Assembly (NCBI RefSeq): GCF_016862195.1
Contig: NZ_BOMM01000059.1
Location: 62,001 to 126,000 of the forward strand
Direction: 5' to 3'
Source: Paractinoplanes ferrugineus
Lineage (GTDB): Bacteria; Actinomycetota; Actinomycetes; Mycobacteriales; Micromonosporaceae
Length of the DNA stretch: 64,000 bases
Shown: piece by piece, positions 32,377 through 40,333 of the stretch
Numbering within the stretch: position 1 is the first letter of the stretch
How the letters are laid out: every line of letters starts with the position of its first letter
Made by a program: the position numbers and the translations under genes
The notes under the pieces: model-generated
What the model saw: only the letters and a program-made list of their open reading frames with translations
Told to the model about the DNA's origin: nothing
Database searches by the model: none

Positions 32377-33291
32377 TCAGATGAGGTCGCTGGGGTTGGT
32401 GTTGGCGCCGCAGAGGAGGACCACCACGCGTTCGTCGGCGGCGGGGAGGTAGGCGCCGGAGGTGATGGCGGCGTGGGCGGTGGCGGTGCCGTGCTCGACG
32501 GCGAGGCGGTAGTCGTCCCACAGGCGGCGGCGGGCGTCGACGATGGCTTTGTCGTCGACCAGGATGGCCGAGATCCCGGCGCCGGCGGCCAGGTCGTAAG
32601 CGATTTTGCCGGCGCGGCGGGCGCCCAGCGAGTCGGCGGCCACGCCGGAGACCGGGACGTCGACGGGGCCGCCGGCGCGGAGGGCCTCGTGCAGGGCGGC
32701 CGAGGTGGCGGGCTCGACGGCGATCACGCGGGCCCGGTCGTGGACGGCGGCGATGACGCCGGCGATCAGGCCGCCGCCGCCGACGGCGACCAGCACGGTG
32801 TCGAAGTCGAGTTGGGACAGCAGTTCCAGGCCGAGGGTGCCGTTGCCGGCGACCATGTCGGCGTTGTCGTAGGCGTGGCAGAACAACGCGCCGGTCTCGG
32901 TCGAGCGCTCGACCGCGGCGGCGGCGGCCACCGCGTACTCGGTGCCGATCTGGACCACGTGGGCGCCGTACTTGCGCAGTTTGGCGACTTTGACGGCGGG
33001 GGCGGTCTCCGGCACGTACACCTCGGCCGGGATGCCCAGCTCGCGGGCCGCGTACGCCGCCGCCAGGCCCGCGTTTCCGCCGGACGCCGCGACGATGCCG
33101 GCGGCCGGCAGGTCGCCGCGGGAGGCGGCGGCGAGGATCTGGTTGAACATGCCCCGGGTCTTGAAGCTGCCCGCGTGCTGGGTGTGTTCGAGTTTGAACC
33201 AGAGCTGCCGGTCGGCCCGCATGACGGGGGTGTGCCGCACCCGGTCGCTGATCCGGGCGGCCGCTGACGAGAGATCAAACTCGGGAAGCAT
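32377..33291 (-). CDS. threonine/serine dehydratase, PLP-dependent
   Basis: The 304-residue protein has the PLP lysine motif HAGSFKTRGMFNQIL near residue 44, ASGGNAGLAAAYAARELG and the phosphate-binding VLVAVGGGGLIAGVIAA. It deaminates threonine or serine to 2-oxo acids, or acts as a related lyase or racemase. It lacks the C-terminal ACT regulatory domain of biosynthetic IlvA, so it is more likely catabolic or specialised. It follows the unusual GAPDH gene by nine bases and is probably cotranscribed with it. Confidence 0.85.
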   Translation of the reverse strand: MLPEFDLSSAAARISDRVRHTPVMRADRQLWFKLEHTQHAGSFKTRGMFNQILAAASRGDLPAAGIVAASGGNAGLAAAYAARELGIPAEVYVPETAPAVKVAKLRKYGAHVVQIGTEYAVAAAAAVERSTETGALFCHAYDNADMVAGNGTLGLELLSQLDFDTVLVAVGGGGLIAGVIAAVHDRARVIAVEPATSAALHEALRAGGPVDVPVSGVAADSLGARRAGKIAYDLAAGAGISAILVDDKAIVDARRRLWDDYRLAVEHGTATAHAAITSGAYLPAADERVVVLLCGANTNPSDLI

Positions 33292-33300
33292 CAGCCGACT

Positions 33301-34359
33301 CTAGGCGATGCTCCAGGTCACCCGCCGGGACGTGACGGGTGAGCGTTCTCCCACCAGCCGCGCGAGGTCGAGCAGGCGGTTGGAGAAGCCCCACTCGTTG
33401 TCGAACCAGCCGCGCACCTTCACTCCGCCGTCGGCGGTGGTCTGCGTCCCGGAAGGGTCGAACAGGCAGGACGCCGGGTTGTTCTTGACGTCGACGGAGA
33501 CGGTGGGGTCGGGGTCGTACGCGAGGATGCCGCGCATCGGTCCGCCGGCCGCCTCGGCCATCGCCCGGTTGACCTCCTCGACGCTCACCGGGCGGTCGGT
33601 CAGGCCGGAGAGTTCGGCGAGGGAGCCGATCGGGGTCGGTACGCAGTAGTAGCTGTAGCGCATCTCGCCGATCTCCGGCAGCGCCACCCGCACCAGGTCA
33701 CCGACCACGTGGTTGTGCGGGATGATGCTCTCGCCGGCGGCCCGGCCGAGCCGCGGGTCGTCGCGGGAGGTGCCGACCACCGAGTCCTGCGCGCGTTGCC
33801 AGCCCTGGACGGCGAGCATCACCGAGGTGGTGACCGAGCGCAGCCCGAACCGGTCGAGCAGAACCTTGGCCATCGTGGTGAGCGCGTTGACGCCGCACGA
33901 GCCGGGGGAGACCACGTCGTGTTCGGCGGGGTCGTAGATGTGGTGGTTGGCGCCGTAGACCAGGAACGCGTCGGGGTCGTCGGCGGACGCGCTGATCACC
34001 ACCTTGCGGGCGCCGCCGTGGGTGATGTGGGTCCGCGCCGTGGTGCCGGCCCGGAAGCGGCCGGTGGCCTCGATGACGACGTCGACCCCGGCGTCGGCCC
34101 ACGGGATGCGTTCGGGCTGCGCGTGATGGAAGACCCGGATGGCGTGATCATTGACGACGAGGTGATCGGCGCGCGCCGAGACGGTGCCGGGAAAGGCTCC
34201 ACGAATGCTGTCGCGGCGCAGTCCGTAGGCCATTTTCTCGGTCGACGCAAGGTCGTTCACGGCGGCAATGGATATTCCGGGATCTCCCGACGCCGCTACT
34301 ATCCGCGTGACGCTTCGGCCGATCCGTCCTAATCCGTTGATGCCGATCGTGACAGTCAT
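33301..34359 (-). CDS. divergent type I GAPDH-like protein
   Basis: The 352-residue product has the NAD fold (TIGINGLGRIGRSVTR) and the GAPDH C-terminal domain (WFDNEWGFSNRLLDLA). The Cys of the usual SASCTTNC block is kept as SPGSCGVNAL (Cys155), but no His appears where the catalytic His normally sits about 27 residues later. That stretch reads SVMLAVQGWQRAQDS. It is therefore not the glycolytic enzyme, and may use another aldehyde or have lost phosphorylating activity. Nine bases separate it from the threonine dehydratase gene. The start is ATG 34357-34359 with AGGAG upstream. Confidence 0.8.
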   Translation of the reverse strand: MTVTIGINGLGRIGRSVTRIVAASGDPGISIAAVNDLASTEKMAYGLRRDSIRGAFPGTVSARADHLVVNDHAIRVFHHAQPERIPWADAGVDVVIEATGRFRAGTTARTHITHGGARKVVISASADDPDAFLVYGANHHIYDPAEHDVVSPGSCGVNALTTMAKVLLDRFGLRSVTTSVMLAVQGWQRAQDSVVGTSRDDPRLGRAAGESIIPHNHVVGDLVRVALPEIGEMRYSYYCVPTPIGSLAELSGLTDRPVSVEEVNRAMAEAAGGPMRGILAYDPDPTVSVDVKNNPASCLFDPSGTQTTADGGVKVRGWFDNEWGFSNRLLDLARLVGERSPVTSRRVTWSIA

Positions 34360-34746
34360 CGAGGGCTCCTAGGCCGCTTGGTGTTCCGAGTTGCCGCATG
34401 CCGTCGGACAGAGTTGACCCCACCCCGGCCCGGCCCTTTTTCAGGGTCAGGCACCCGTCGTCACGCCCTCGACACTATGAGTCGTGCAACTTGCACGTCA
34501 ACGCAGGACTTCTCACAGGCTGCCCGTTGATCCATATAAGACCTGGTCGATGGCGATCAAGCAGTCCGACAGTTGTTGCGACACCCCACTAAACAGTGAT
34601 TGGGGTCCGGCGCCGGCCCGCGTGTTCCGGATCGATCGTGCGCTTTCCGGCCAGGCGTGCCATTTTTCGCCGAGAATTCCAAGCCGGACGGTGCTGACCG
34701 GTATTCCGCTACCGATCAACACCGTGGCGACAATCACTGAATCCTT
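34360..34746. promoter_or_regulatory. promoter-bearing gap upstream of the GAPDH gene
   Basis: No supported gene lies here. Lower GC than the neighbours suggests control sequence. CGTGCAACTTGCACG (34483-34497) is a perfect inverted repeat with 7-base arms and a single central base, and its 12-base core recurs at the prim-pol/XRE-TPR divergent region. A 74-codon minus-strand frame (34513-34737) was considered and not accepted. Confidence 0.45.
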
Positions 34747-35934
34747 TCACCGCCGAACTAAGCGATCGAGAAGTGTGATAGTGCCGAGCAGTGCCAGCAG
34801 GAAACCGGTGAACCACAGCATCGCCGTGGTGGCCGGCACGTAGCGGGTCGCGACGCCGAGGCCGAGAACCGGGCCGACCAGGCCCAGGTAGGCGACCAGG
34901 AACAGGCCGGCCAGGGTCTCACCGCGCTGGTGCGCGGCGGCCGTCGAGGTGACCACCCGGACCGCCGCCTTGAACATGATCCCGGCGCCCCCGCCGGCCA
35001 GCGCGCCGCCGGCCAGGAACAGCCCGAGCGAGGTGAGCTGGGTGGCGGCCGCGACGGTCACGACGCCGGCCGCGAGGGCCACCAGGCCGGTGCCCAGGCG
35101 CTGCCGGGCGGCGGTCTGGGCGACCGCGCCCGCCGCGAACACCACGAACGACACGGCGCCGGCGAGCAGGCGGCTCGGGTGGTGCAGCGAGCCCGCCACG
35201 AAGCCCGGGGCGAGCGAGGTGAACAGGCCGAAGACGGCGAAGGCGGTGAAGGCGGTCATCGAGGCGACAAGATCGACCCGGACGCGCTGCGGCCGGTAGG
35301 GCGGCCGCACGGCGGGCGCGCGCACCGTCTCGGGCGCGGCGGCGACGGCGGCGACGGCGAGCGTCAGCAGGATCAGGAAGACGATGTACGGCGTACGCAG
35401 GGGAGCCGGCGCGAACTGGGCCAGGAAACCCGCGACCAGGGTGCCGGTGCCGAGCCCGCCCAGGTTCGCCGCCGCCGACACGATCTCGAAGCGGGCGCGA
35501 CCGGCGGCCGGGCGGTGCGCGGTGTGCAGTTCGAGAAGGTACGCGGTGGCGGTCGCGGTGATCAGGCCGACGCCGAGTCCGGTCAGGAACCGGGCCACGA
35601 TCAGTCCGGGCAGGGCCGGCCAGAACAGGAAGAGCAGGGCGGCCACGATCTCGAGGCCGAGAGCCGGGAGCAGCACGCGCCGCCGCCCGGCCCAGTCGGA
35701 CACGTGCCCGGCGAGCAGCAGGCTGATCACGACGCCGATCGCGTAGACGGCGAAGACGATCGTCACGGTGAACGAGGAGAAGCCGTCCTGACGCTGATAG
35801 AGCGGGTACAGCGGGGCGGGCACGGTGGAGAAGGCCAGCGACACGAGGAACACCGCGGCGATCAGCCAGAAGGCGACGCCGTGCCGGGCGGAGTCGGCTC
35901 GTTCGGCGGGAGCGGGCCGGGTCAGGACTGTCAT
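34747..35934 (-). CDS. MFS transporter
   Basis: The 395-residue protein has about twelve hydrophobic spans, GHVSDWAGRRRVLLPALG after helix 2, and a helix pattern typical of drug/metabolite exporters. The LysR gene is divergent with 81 bases between starts, and is the likely regulator. Start ATG 35932-35934 is preferred over the longer reading because that reading adds an odd leader. The substrate is unknown. Confidence 0.85.
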   Translation of the reverse strand: MTVLTRPAPAERADSARHGVAFWLIAAVFLVSLAFSTVPAPLYPLYQRQDGFSSFTVTIVFAVYAIGVVISLLLAGHVSDWAGRRRVLLPALGLEIVAALLFLFWPALPGLIVARFLTGLGVGLITATATAYLLELHTAHRPAAGRARFEIVSAAANLGGLGTGTLVAGFLAQFAPAPLRTPYIVFLILLTLAVAAVAAAPETVRAPAVRPPYRPQRVRVDLVASMTAFTAFAVFGLFTSLAPGFVAGSLHHPSRLLAGAVSFVVFAAGAVAQTAARQRLGTGLVALAAGVVTVAAATQLTSLGLFLAGGALAGGGAGIMFKAAVRVVTSTAAAHQRGETLAGLFLVAYLGLVGPVLGLGVATRYVPATTAMLWFTGFLLALLGTITLLDRLVRR

Positions 35935-36015
35935 GAGGTCAGAGTGCGCCGACACAACCATCTCGTCCAACGATGATTACTGACAGGATCTATCACCAAC
36001 TGAGATGATCGCCGG

Positions 36016-36900
36016 ATGGAACTACGGCACTTCGAGTATTTCGTGGCCGTCGCCGAGGAGCGCAGCTTCACCCGCGCCGCGGCCCGGCTGCACGTGGTCC
36101 AGTCCGGTGTCTCGTCGGTGATCAAAGCACTCGAGCGCGATCTCGGTGCCGACCTGCTCGAACGTAACTCCAAGCGGGTGACCCTGACCGACGCCGGGGA
36201 GGCGCTCCTGCCCCGGGCCCGGGCCGCGCTCGACGCCGCCCAGGCCGCCCGGGACGCGGTCGCCGAGGTGCGCGGCGGACTTCGCGGCACGATCCGGCTG
36301 GGCACCCTGACCTCGGTCGGCCTGATCGACGTGCCGGGGCTGCTCGGCACCTTCCATCGCACCCATCCGGGCGTGCTGCTGCAGCTCACGCACTCGCCGC
36401 GGGGCACGGCGGGGCTGCTCGACGGCCTCGCCGAGGGCTCGCTGGACCTGGCCGTCGTGTCGGTGCCGGGACGCCCGCCGGCCGGCATCGAGGTGCGCCA
36501 GGTGGCCTGGCGGCGGCTCGACCTGGTGCTGCCCGAGGGGCATCGGCTGGCCGAAGCCGACGAGGTCACGATCGCCGACCTGGCCGACGAGCGTTTCGTG
36601 GACTTCCCGGAGGGCTACGGCAACCGGGTGGTGGTGGACCGGGCGTTCGCGGCGGCCGGCACCCGGCGGCGGGTCGGCATCGAGGTGATCGACATCGGCA
36701 GCGGCGCCGACTTCGTACGCGAAGGACTCGGCATCGCCGTACTGCCGCCGTTCGCCGTACCGGATCGGCGGGGTCTGATCCTGAAAAGCGTGCTCGGCGC
36801 CGACCTGGACTGGCCCCTCGGCGTCGCCGTCTCCGCGCTGCGGGCCCCGAGCGCGGCCGCGCGAGCCCTTCTCGCCCTGATCAGCGAAACGGCCGCATGA
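36016..36900 (+). CDS. LysR-family transcriptional regulator
   Basis: The 294-residue protein has the LysR HTH at residues 1-60 (ELRHFEYFVAVAEERSFTRA, ARLHVVQSGVSSVIKALERD) and a substrate-binding domain from about residue 90. It is divergent from an MFS exporter and would control it, binding in the 81-base gap. The inducer cannot be named. Confidence 0.93.
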   Translation: MELRHFEYFVAVAEERSFTRAAARLHVVQSGVSSVIKALERDLGADLLERNSKRVTLTDAGEALLPRARAALDAAQAARDAVAEVRGGLRGTIRLGTLTSVGLIDVPGLLGTFHRTHPGVLLQLTHSPRGTAGLLDGLAEGSLDLAVVSVPGRPPAGIEVRQVAWRRLDLVLPEGHRLAEADEVTIADLADERFVDFPEGYGNRVVVDRAFAAAGTRRRVGIEVIDIGSGADFVREGLGIAVLPPFAVPDRRGLILKSVLGADLDWPLGVAVSALRAPSAAARALLALISETAA

Positions 36901-36927
36901 GGTGCTTTCGTCCGTAATGCTCAGGGA

Positions 36928-38085
36928 GTGACGCAGGAGAACCGGCAGGCCGATTCGATCATGGCGTTCCGCCGCTTCGCGCTCGCCGTCTGCGTGATCG
37001 GCGTGCTCGTGCAGCTCGGCCTGACCGCCTATTACCTGGCCATGGGCCACAAGGCGCAACCGCACCAGCTGCCGGTCGGACTCGTCTCGCCGGCCGCCAA
37101 GCGCGAGGCCGTGGTCGCCCTGCTGTCCGAGAACGACTACTTCAAGGTCACCGACTACGCCACCGCCGACGACCTGACCCTCGCGATCAAACGGCGGGAC
37201 GTCTACGGCGGCGTCGACATCACCTCGAGCAAGCCGCACCTCTACGTGGCCGGTGCCGCCGGGACCGCCGCCGCCGGGCTGCTGAGGAGCACCTACACCG
37301 CGGTCGTGCAGCAGCAGACCGCCGCGATCCTGGCCGAGTACGCCAAGTCCGGCGACACGATGAAGGTCAGCGCGGCCACCGACCTGAACACCCCGCCGGC
37401 CGTCACCGACGTGGTGCCGTTGCCCGGCGACGACGTCAACGGCGTCTCGCTCGGCTTCCTCACCCAGGCTCTCGCCCTCGGTGGCACGATCGCCTCGATG
37501 GGCCTCGGCCGGCTCATCCCGCGGGCCCGCCGCTCGTGGCGGCGCGGCATCGCGCACGTGTCGATCCTGATCCTGTACGCGATCGGCTCGGCCGCCGTCA
37601 TCCTCTGGTCGATGACCTGGTTCGGGGTGGGGGAGACCGCCGACCGGGGCGAGATGCTCGGCATCTTCTCGCTGATCTCGCTCGCCATCACCGCTTCCAC
37701 GGCCGGTGCGGTCGCGCTGTTCGGCCCGGCCGGCGCGTTGATCGGAGCCATGTACTTCACGCTCGGCACGGTCATCTCCGGGGCGAGCATCCTGCCCGAG
37801 TTCCTGCCCGCCTTCGGCCGCACCGTGGGCGAGAACCTGCCCACCGGCGCCGGTGTGCAGGCGGTCCGCGACGACCTCTACTTCCCGGCCGCCGAGATCC
37901 GCCAGCACCTGATCGTCCTCGGTCTCTACGCCGGGATCGGCTCGTTCGTCGTGCTGATCACCAACATGCTGCCGAACCGGCGGAACCGCACCTCCGAGGT
38001 CGAGCTGGACCTCGTCGAGCGGCTCGAGGGCGGCGAGCGGCGCGAACCGGTGGAGCTGGAAACCTCAGCCCCGGGCCGCGGCTGA
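36928..38085 (+). CDS. multi-pass membrane protein with large outside loop
   Basis: The 385-residue protein has an early helix (residues about 15-35, AVCVIGVLVQLGLTAYYLAM), an exported region of about 120 residues, and five or six more helices from about residue 170 (for example HVSILILYAIGSAAVILWSM). This layout resembles YhgE/Pip or ABC-2-type permease proteins. No ATPase or HTH partner adjoins it. It starts at GTG 36928 and ends 14 bases before the GTP cyclohydrolase gene, so the two may be cotranscribed. Confidence 0.65.
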   Translation: MTQENRQADSIMAFRRFALAVCVIGVLVQLGLTAYYLAMGHKAQPHQLPVGLVSPAAKREAVVALLSENDYFKVTDYATADDLTLAIKRRDVYGGVDITSSKPHLYVAGAAGTAAAGLLRSTYTAVVQQQTAAILAEYAKSGDTMKVSAATDLNTPPAVTDVVPLPGDDVNGVSLGFLTQALALGGTIASMGLGRLIPRARRSWRRGIAHVSILILYAIGSAAVILWSMTWFGVGETADRGEMLGIFSLISLAITASTAGAVALFGPAGALIGAMYFTLGTVISGASILPEFLPAFGRTVGENLPTGAGVQAVRDDLYFPAAEIRQHLIVLGLYAGIGSFVVLITNMLPNRRNRTSEVELDLVERLEGGERREPVELETSAPGRG

Positions 38086-38099
38086 CCGATCTGGCGTGC

Positions 38100-38708
38100 A
38101 TGCCCGCCGCCATCCGCACCACCGTCACGGTCCCGCTGCGCTTCGCCGACGGCTTCGCGGCCGACGCGCGGGTGAGCACCTTCACCGGCCTCGCCGACGG
38201 CAAGGAACACCTGGCGCTGCGGTTCGGCTCGCCCGGCGAGGTGCCGCTGGTGCGGTTGCACTCCGAGTGCCTCACCGGCGACGTGCTCGGCTCGCTGCGC
38301 TGCGACTGCGGGCCGCAGCTGCGCGAGGCGGCCGAGCGGATCACGCGGACCGGCGGCTACCTGCTCTATCTGCGGCAGGAGGGCCGGGGGATCGGCCTTT
38401 ACCCCAAGCTTGACGCGTACGCGCTGCAGGACGCCGGGCTCGACACGTACGCCGCGAATCGGGCACTCGGGTACCTCGACGACGAGCGGGACTACACCGC
38501 CGCCGCCCAGATGCTCACCGCCCTCGGGGTCTCGAAGATCGACCTGCTCACCAACAACCCGGACAAGTCGGGCCAGATGCGGACGCTCGGCATCGAGGTT
38601 CGCGAGGTGCTACCGACCCTTGTGCACACTTCCGCGGCGAATAACCGTTATCTGCAGGCCAAGGTCGACCACACCCGGCACACGATCGACCTGCCGATCG
38701 CCGGCTGA
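38100..38708 (+). CDS. ribA: stand-alone GTP cyclohydrolase II
   Basis: The 202-residue enzyme opens GTP to the first riboflavin precursor. The zinc Cys trio is present in HSECLTGDVLGSLRCDCGPQ, followed by YLRQEGRGIGLYPKLDAYAL and LLTNNPDKSGQM. It lacks the RibB half usual in actinobacterial ribBA, and no other riboflavin gene is nearby, so it may serve deazaflavin, antibiotic or redundant pathways. The start is ATG 38100. Confidence 0.85.
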   Translation: MPAAIRTTVTVPLRFADGFAADARVSTFTGLADGKEHLALRFGSPGEVPLVRLHSECLTGDVLGSLRCDCGPQLREAAERITRTGGYLLYLRQEGRGIGLYPKLDAYALQDAGLDTYAANRALGYLDDERDYTAAAQMLTALGVSKIDLLTNNPDKSGQMRTLGIEVREVLPTLVHTSAANNRYLQAKVDHTRHTIDLPIAG

Positions 38709-38744
38709 GTTCAGGATTTCCCGGCCCGCGCCGAACGGGACTAC

Positions 38745-39362
38745 GTGGGAATCGAGGGAGTGAACTCGCGGATCGCCGACATCCAGAGCCGGATCATCGC
38801 GCTCCAGACGCAGAAGACGGCGACCCCGGCGCAGAGCCAGCAGACCACGACGACCGGCGGTGCGGCCGGCGACGACTTCGCCAGCTATCTGTCCCAGGCC
38901 GTCCAGCAGACGCCGACCTCCGGACGTACCTACAAGCTCGACGCCAAGGGCATCCCGACCGACCTCGTCGCGTACGGCAACGGCAAGGTCCCGGCCACCG
39001 CGCTGGAGCAGGTCGGCGACACCCGGCACAAGTTGTGGGCACCGGCCGCCGAGAAGCTGACCCAGATGATCGCGGACGCCAAGAAGGACGGCGTGACCAT
39101 CGGCATCACCGACTCCTACCGCCCGTACGCCGAGCAGGTCGACCTGGCCAAGCGGAAAGGGTTGTACTCGCAGGGCGGGCTGGCGGCCAAGCCCGGCACC
39201 AGCGAGCACGGCTGGGGCATGGCCACCGACCTCGACCTGAACGCCAAGGCCCTCTCGTGGGTGCGGGCGAACGCCGACAAGTACGGCTTCTACAACACCG
39301 CGTCGCGGGAGAGCTGGCACTGGGGCTTCAAGCCGGACAAGGTCCCGGGCCTGGTCTCCTAG
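38745..39362 (+). CDS. M15-type (VanY-like) peptidase
   Basis: The 205-residue protein has an N-terminal helix (MGIEGVNSRIADIQSRI), a Thr/Gln-rich linker and a D-Ala-D-Ala carboxypeptidase-like M15 domain (TDSYRPYAEQVDLAKRKG, the metal motif KPGTSEHGWGMATDLDLN, SRESWHWGF). It would cut peptidoglycan peptides. No signal peptide is visible. The helical N-terminus is like that of flagellar-cluster peptidases I associate with Actinoplanes, but no flagellar gene is in the window. GTG 38745 is the start chosen. A tandem repeat follows the stop. Confidence 0.75.
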   Translation: MGIEGVNSRIADIQSRIIALQTQKTATPAQSQQTTTTGGAAGDDFASYLSQAVQQTPTSGRTYKLDAKGIPTDLVAYGNGKVPATALEQVGDTRHKLWAPAAEKLTQMIADAKKDGVTIGITDSYRPYAEQVDLAKRKGLYSQGGLAAKPGTSEHGWGMATDLDLNAKALSWVRANADKYGFYNTASRESWHWGFKPDKVPGLVS

Positions 39363-39422
39363 CCCTGTCCGACCGTGCCCTGTCCGACCGTGCCCTGTCC
39401 GACCGTGCCCTGTCCGACCGCG
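39363..39422. repeat. four tandem 15-base repeats
   Basis: CCCTGTCCGACCGTG occurs at 39363, 39378, 39393 and 39408, the last copy with one change. It begins right after the TAG of the peptidase gene and ends just before the convergent methyltransferase stop. Confidence 0.95.
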
Positions 39423-39423
39423 C

Positions 39424-40221
39424 CTATTTGACGGCCAGCAGCTCGCCGTGCAGCAGCGAGAGCCAGCCGTCCGGGTCGGCCGCCCACGCCCGCCAGCCGT
39501 CGGAGATGCGTCGCAGGTCGTCCTGGCCGGCGGCGCCGGTGCGCAGCGCCGTGGCCGCCAGGTCGGACTTCAACACCCGATCCGCCCACATGCCGCCCCA
39601 CCAGTCACGATCCTCCTGATCGGCGAAACACCACGTGCTCGACATCGCCGTGATGTCGGTGAATCCGGCCGCGCGACCCCAGGACAGCAGCCGGCGGCCG
39701 GCGTCGGGCTCGCCTCCGTTGCCGCGGGCCACCCGCTCGTAGAGGTCGAGCCACTCGCTCAGCTCGGGCAGCTGCGGGAACCAGGTGAACGCCGCGTAGT
39801 CGCTGTCGCGCACCGCCACGACCCCGCCCGGCCGGGTGACCCGGCGCATCTCGCGCAGTGCCGCCACCGGATCGGTCACGTGCTGCAACACCTGGTGGGC
39901 GTGCACGACGTCGAACGTGTCGTCGGCGAAGTCGAGGGCGTGCACGTCACCGGTCGCGAAGTCGACGTTGGTCAGACCGCGCCGGTCGATCTCGGCGCGC
40001 GCCAGGCCGAGGGCGGCGTCGGTGATCTCCAGGGCGGTGACCCGGGCCGGTGTGACGATCCTCGCGAGGTCGGCGGTGATGGTGCCGGGACCGCAGCCGA
40101 CGTCGAGAACCGAAAGTCCGGAATTCAGCCGTGGCAACAGGTATGCCGCCGAATTCTCTGCGGTGCGCCAGCGGTGGGAGCGCAAGACCGACTCGTGATG
40201 TCCGTGCGTGTAGGTCGCCAT
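39424..40221 (-). CDS. class I SAM-dependent methyltransferase
   Basis: The 265-residue protein has motif I SVLDVGCGPGTITADLAR, the acidic post-I LEITDAALGLARAEI and FDVVHAHQVLQHVTDPVAAL. It resembles UbiE/MenG-like small-molecule methyltransferases but is not in a quinone operon, so its substrate is unknown. The start is ATG 40219-40221. It converges on the peptidase gene and is divergent from asd. Confidence 0.85.
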   Translation of the reverse strand: MATYTHGHHESVLRSHRWRTAENSAAYLLPRLNSGLSVLDVGCGPGTITADLARIVTPARVTALEITDAALGLARAEIDRRGLTNVDFATGDVHALDFADDTFDVVHAHQVLQHVTDPVAALREMRRVTRPGGVVAVRDSDYAAFTWFPQLPELSEWLDLYERVARGNGGEPDAGRRLLSWGRAAGFTDITAMSSTWCFADQEDRDWWGGMWADRVLKSDLAATALRTGAAGQDDLRRISDGWRAWAADPDGWLSLLHGELLAVK

Positions 40222-40320
40222 GCCACCGAAGCTAGCCCTCCTGTCTTGCTATGTGGAACAAAAATCCCATTCTTCGGTACGCCGTGGACTAAGTGATTTC
40301 TTCCCGAGCTGATCAGGCCG

Positions 40321-40326
40321 TACTTT
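40321..40326 (+). promoter_or_regulatory. -10 element of asd (leaderless)
   Basis: TACTTT ends seven bases before the ATG of asd at 40334, and no ribosome site precedes it. Transcription would start at the ATG. Confidence 0.5.
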
Positions 40327-40333
40327 TATCGGC

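Noticed and set aside
34513..34737. A 74-codon minus-strand frame starting GTG just after the MFS stop, with AAAGGA upstream
   Set aside because: Third-position GC is much lower than in neighbouring genes, and no domain is seen. It overlaps the control region of the GAPDH operon.
39363..39422. CRISPR array
   Set aside because: The four 15-base units are directly adjacent with no spacers, and no cas gene is in the window.
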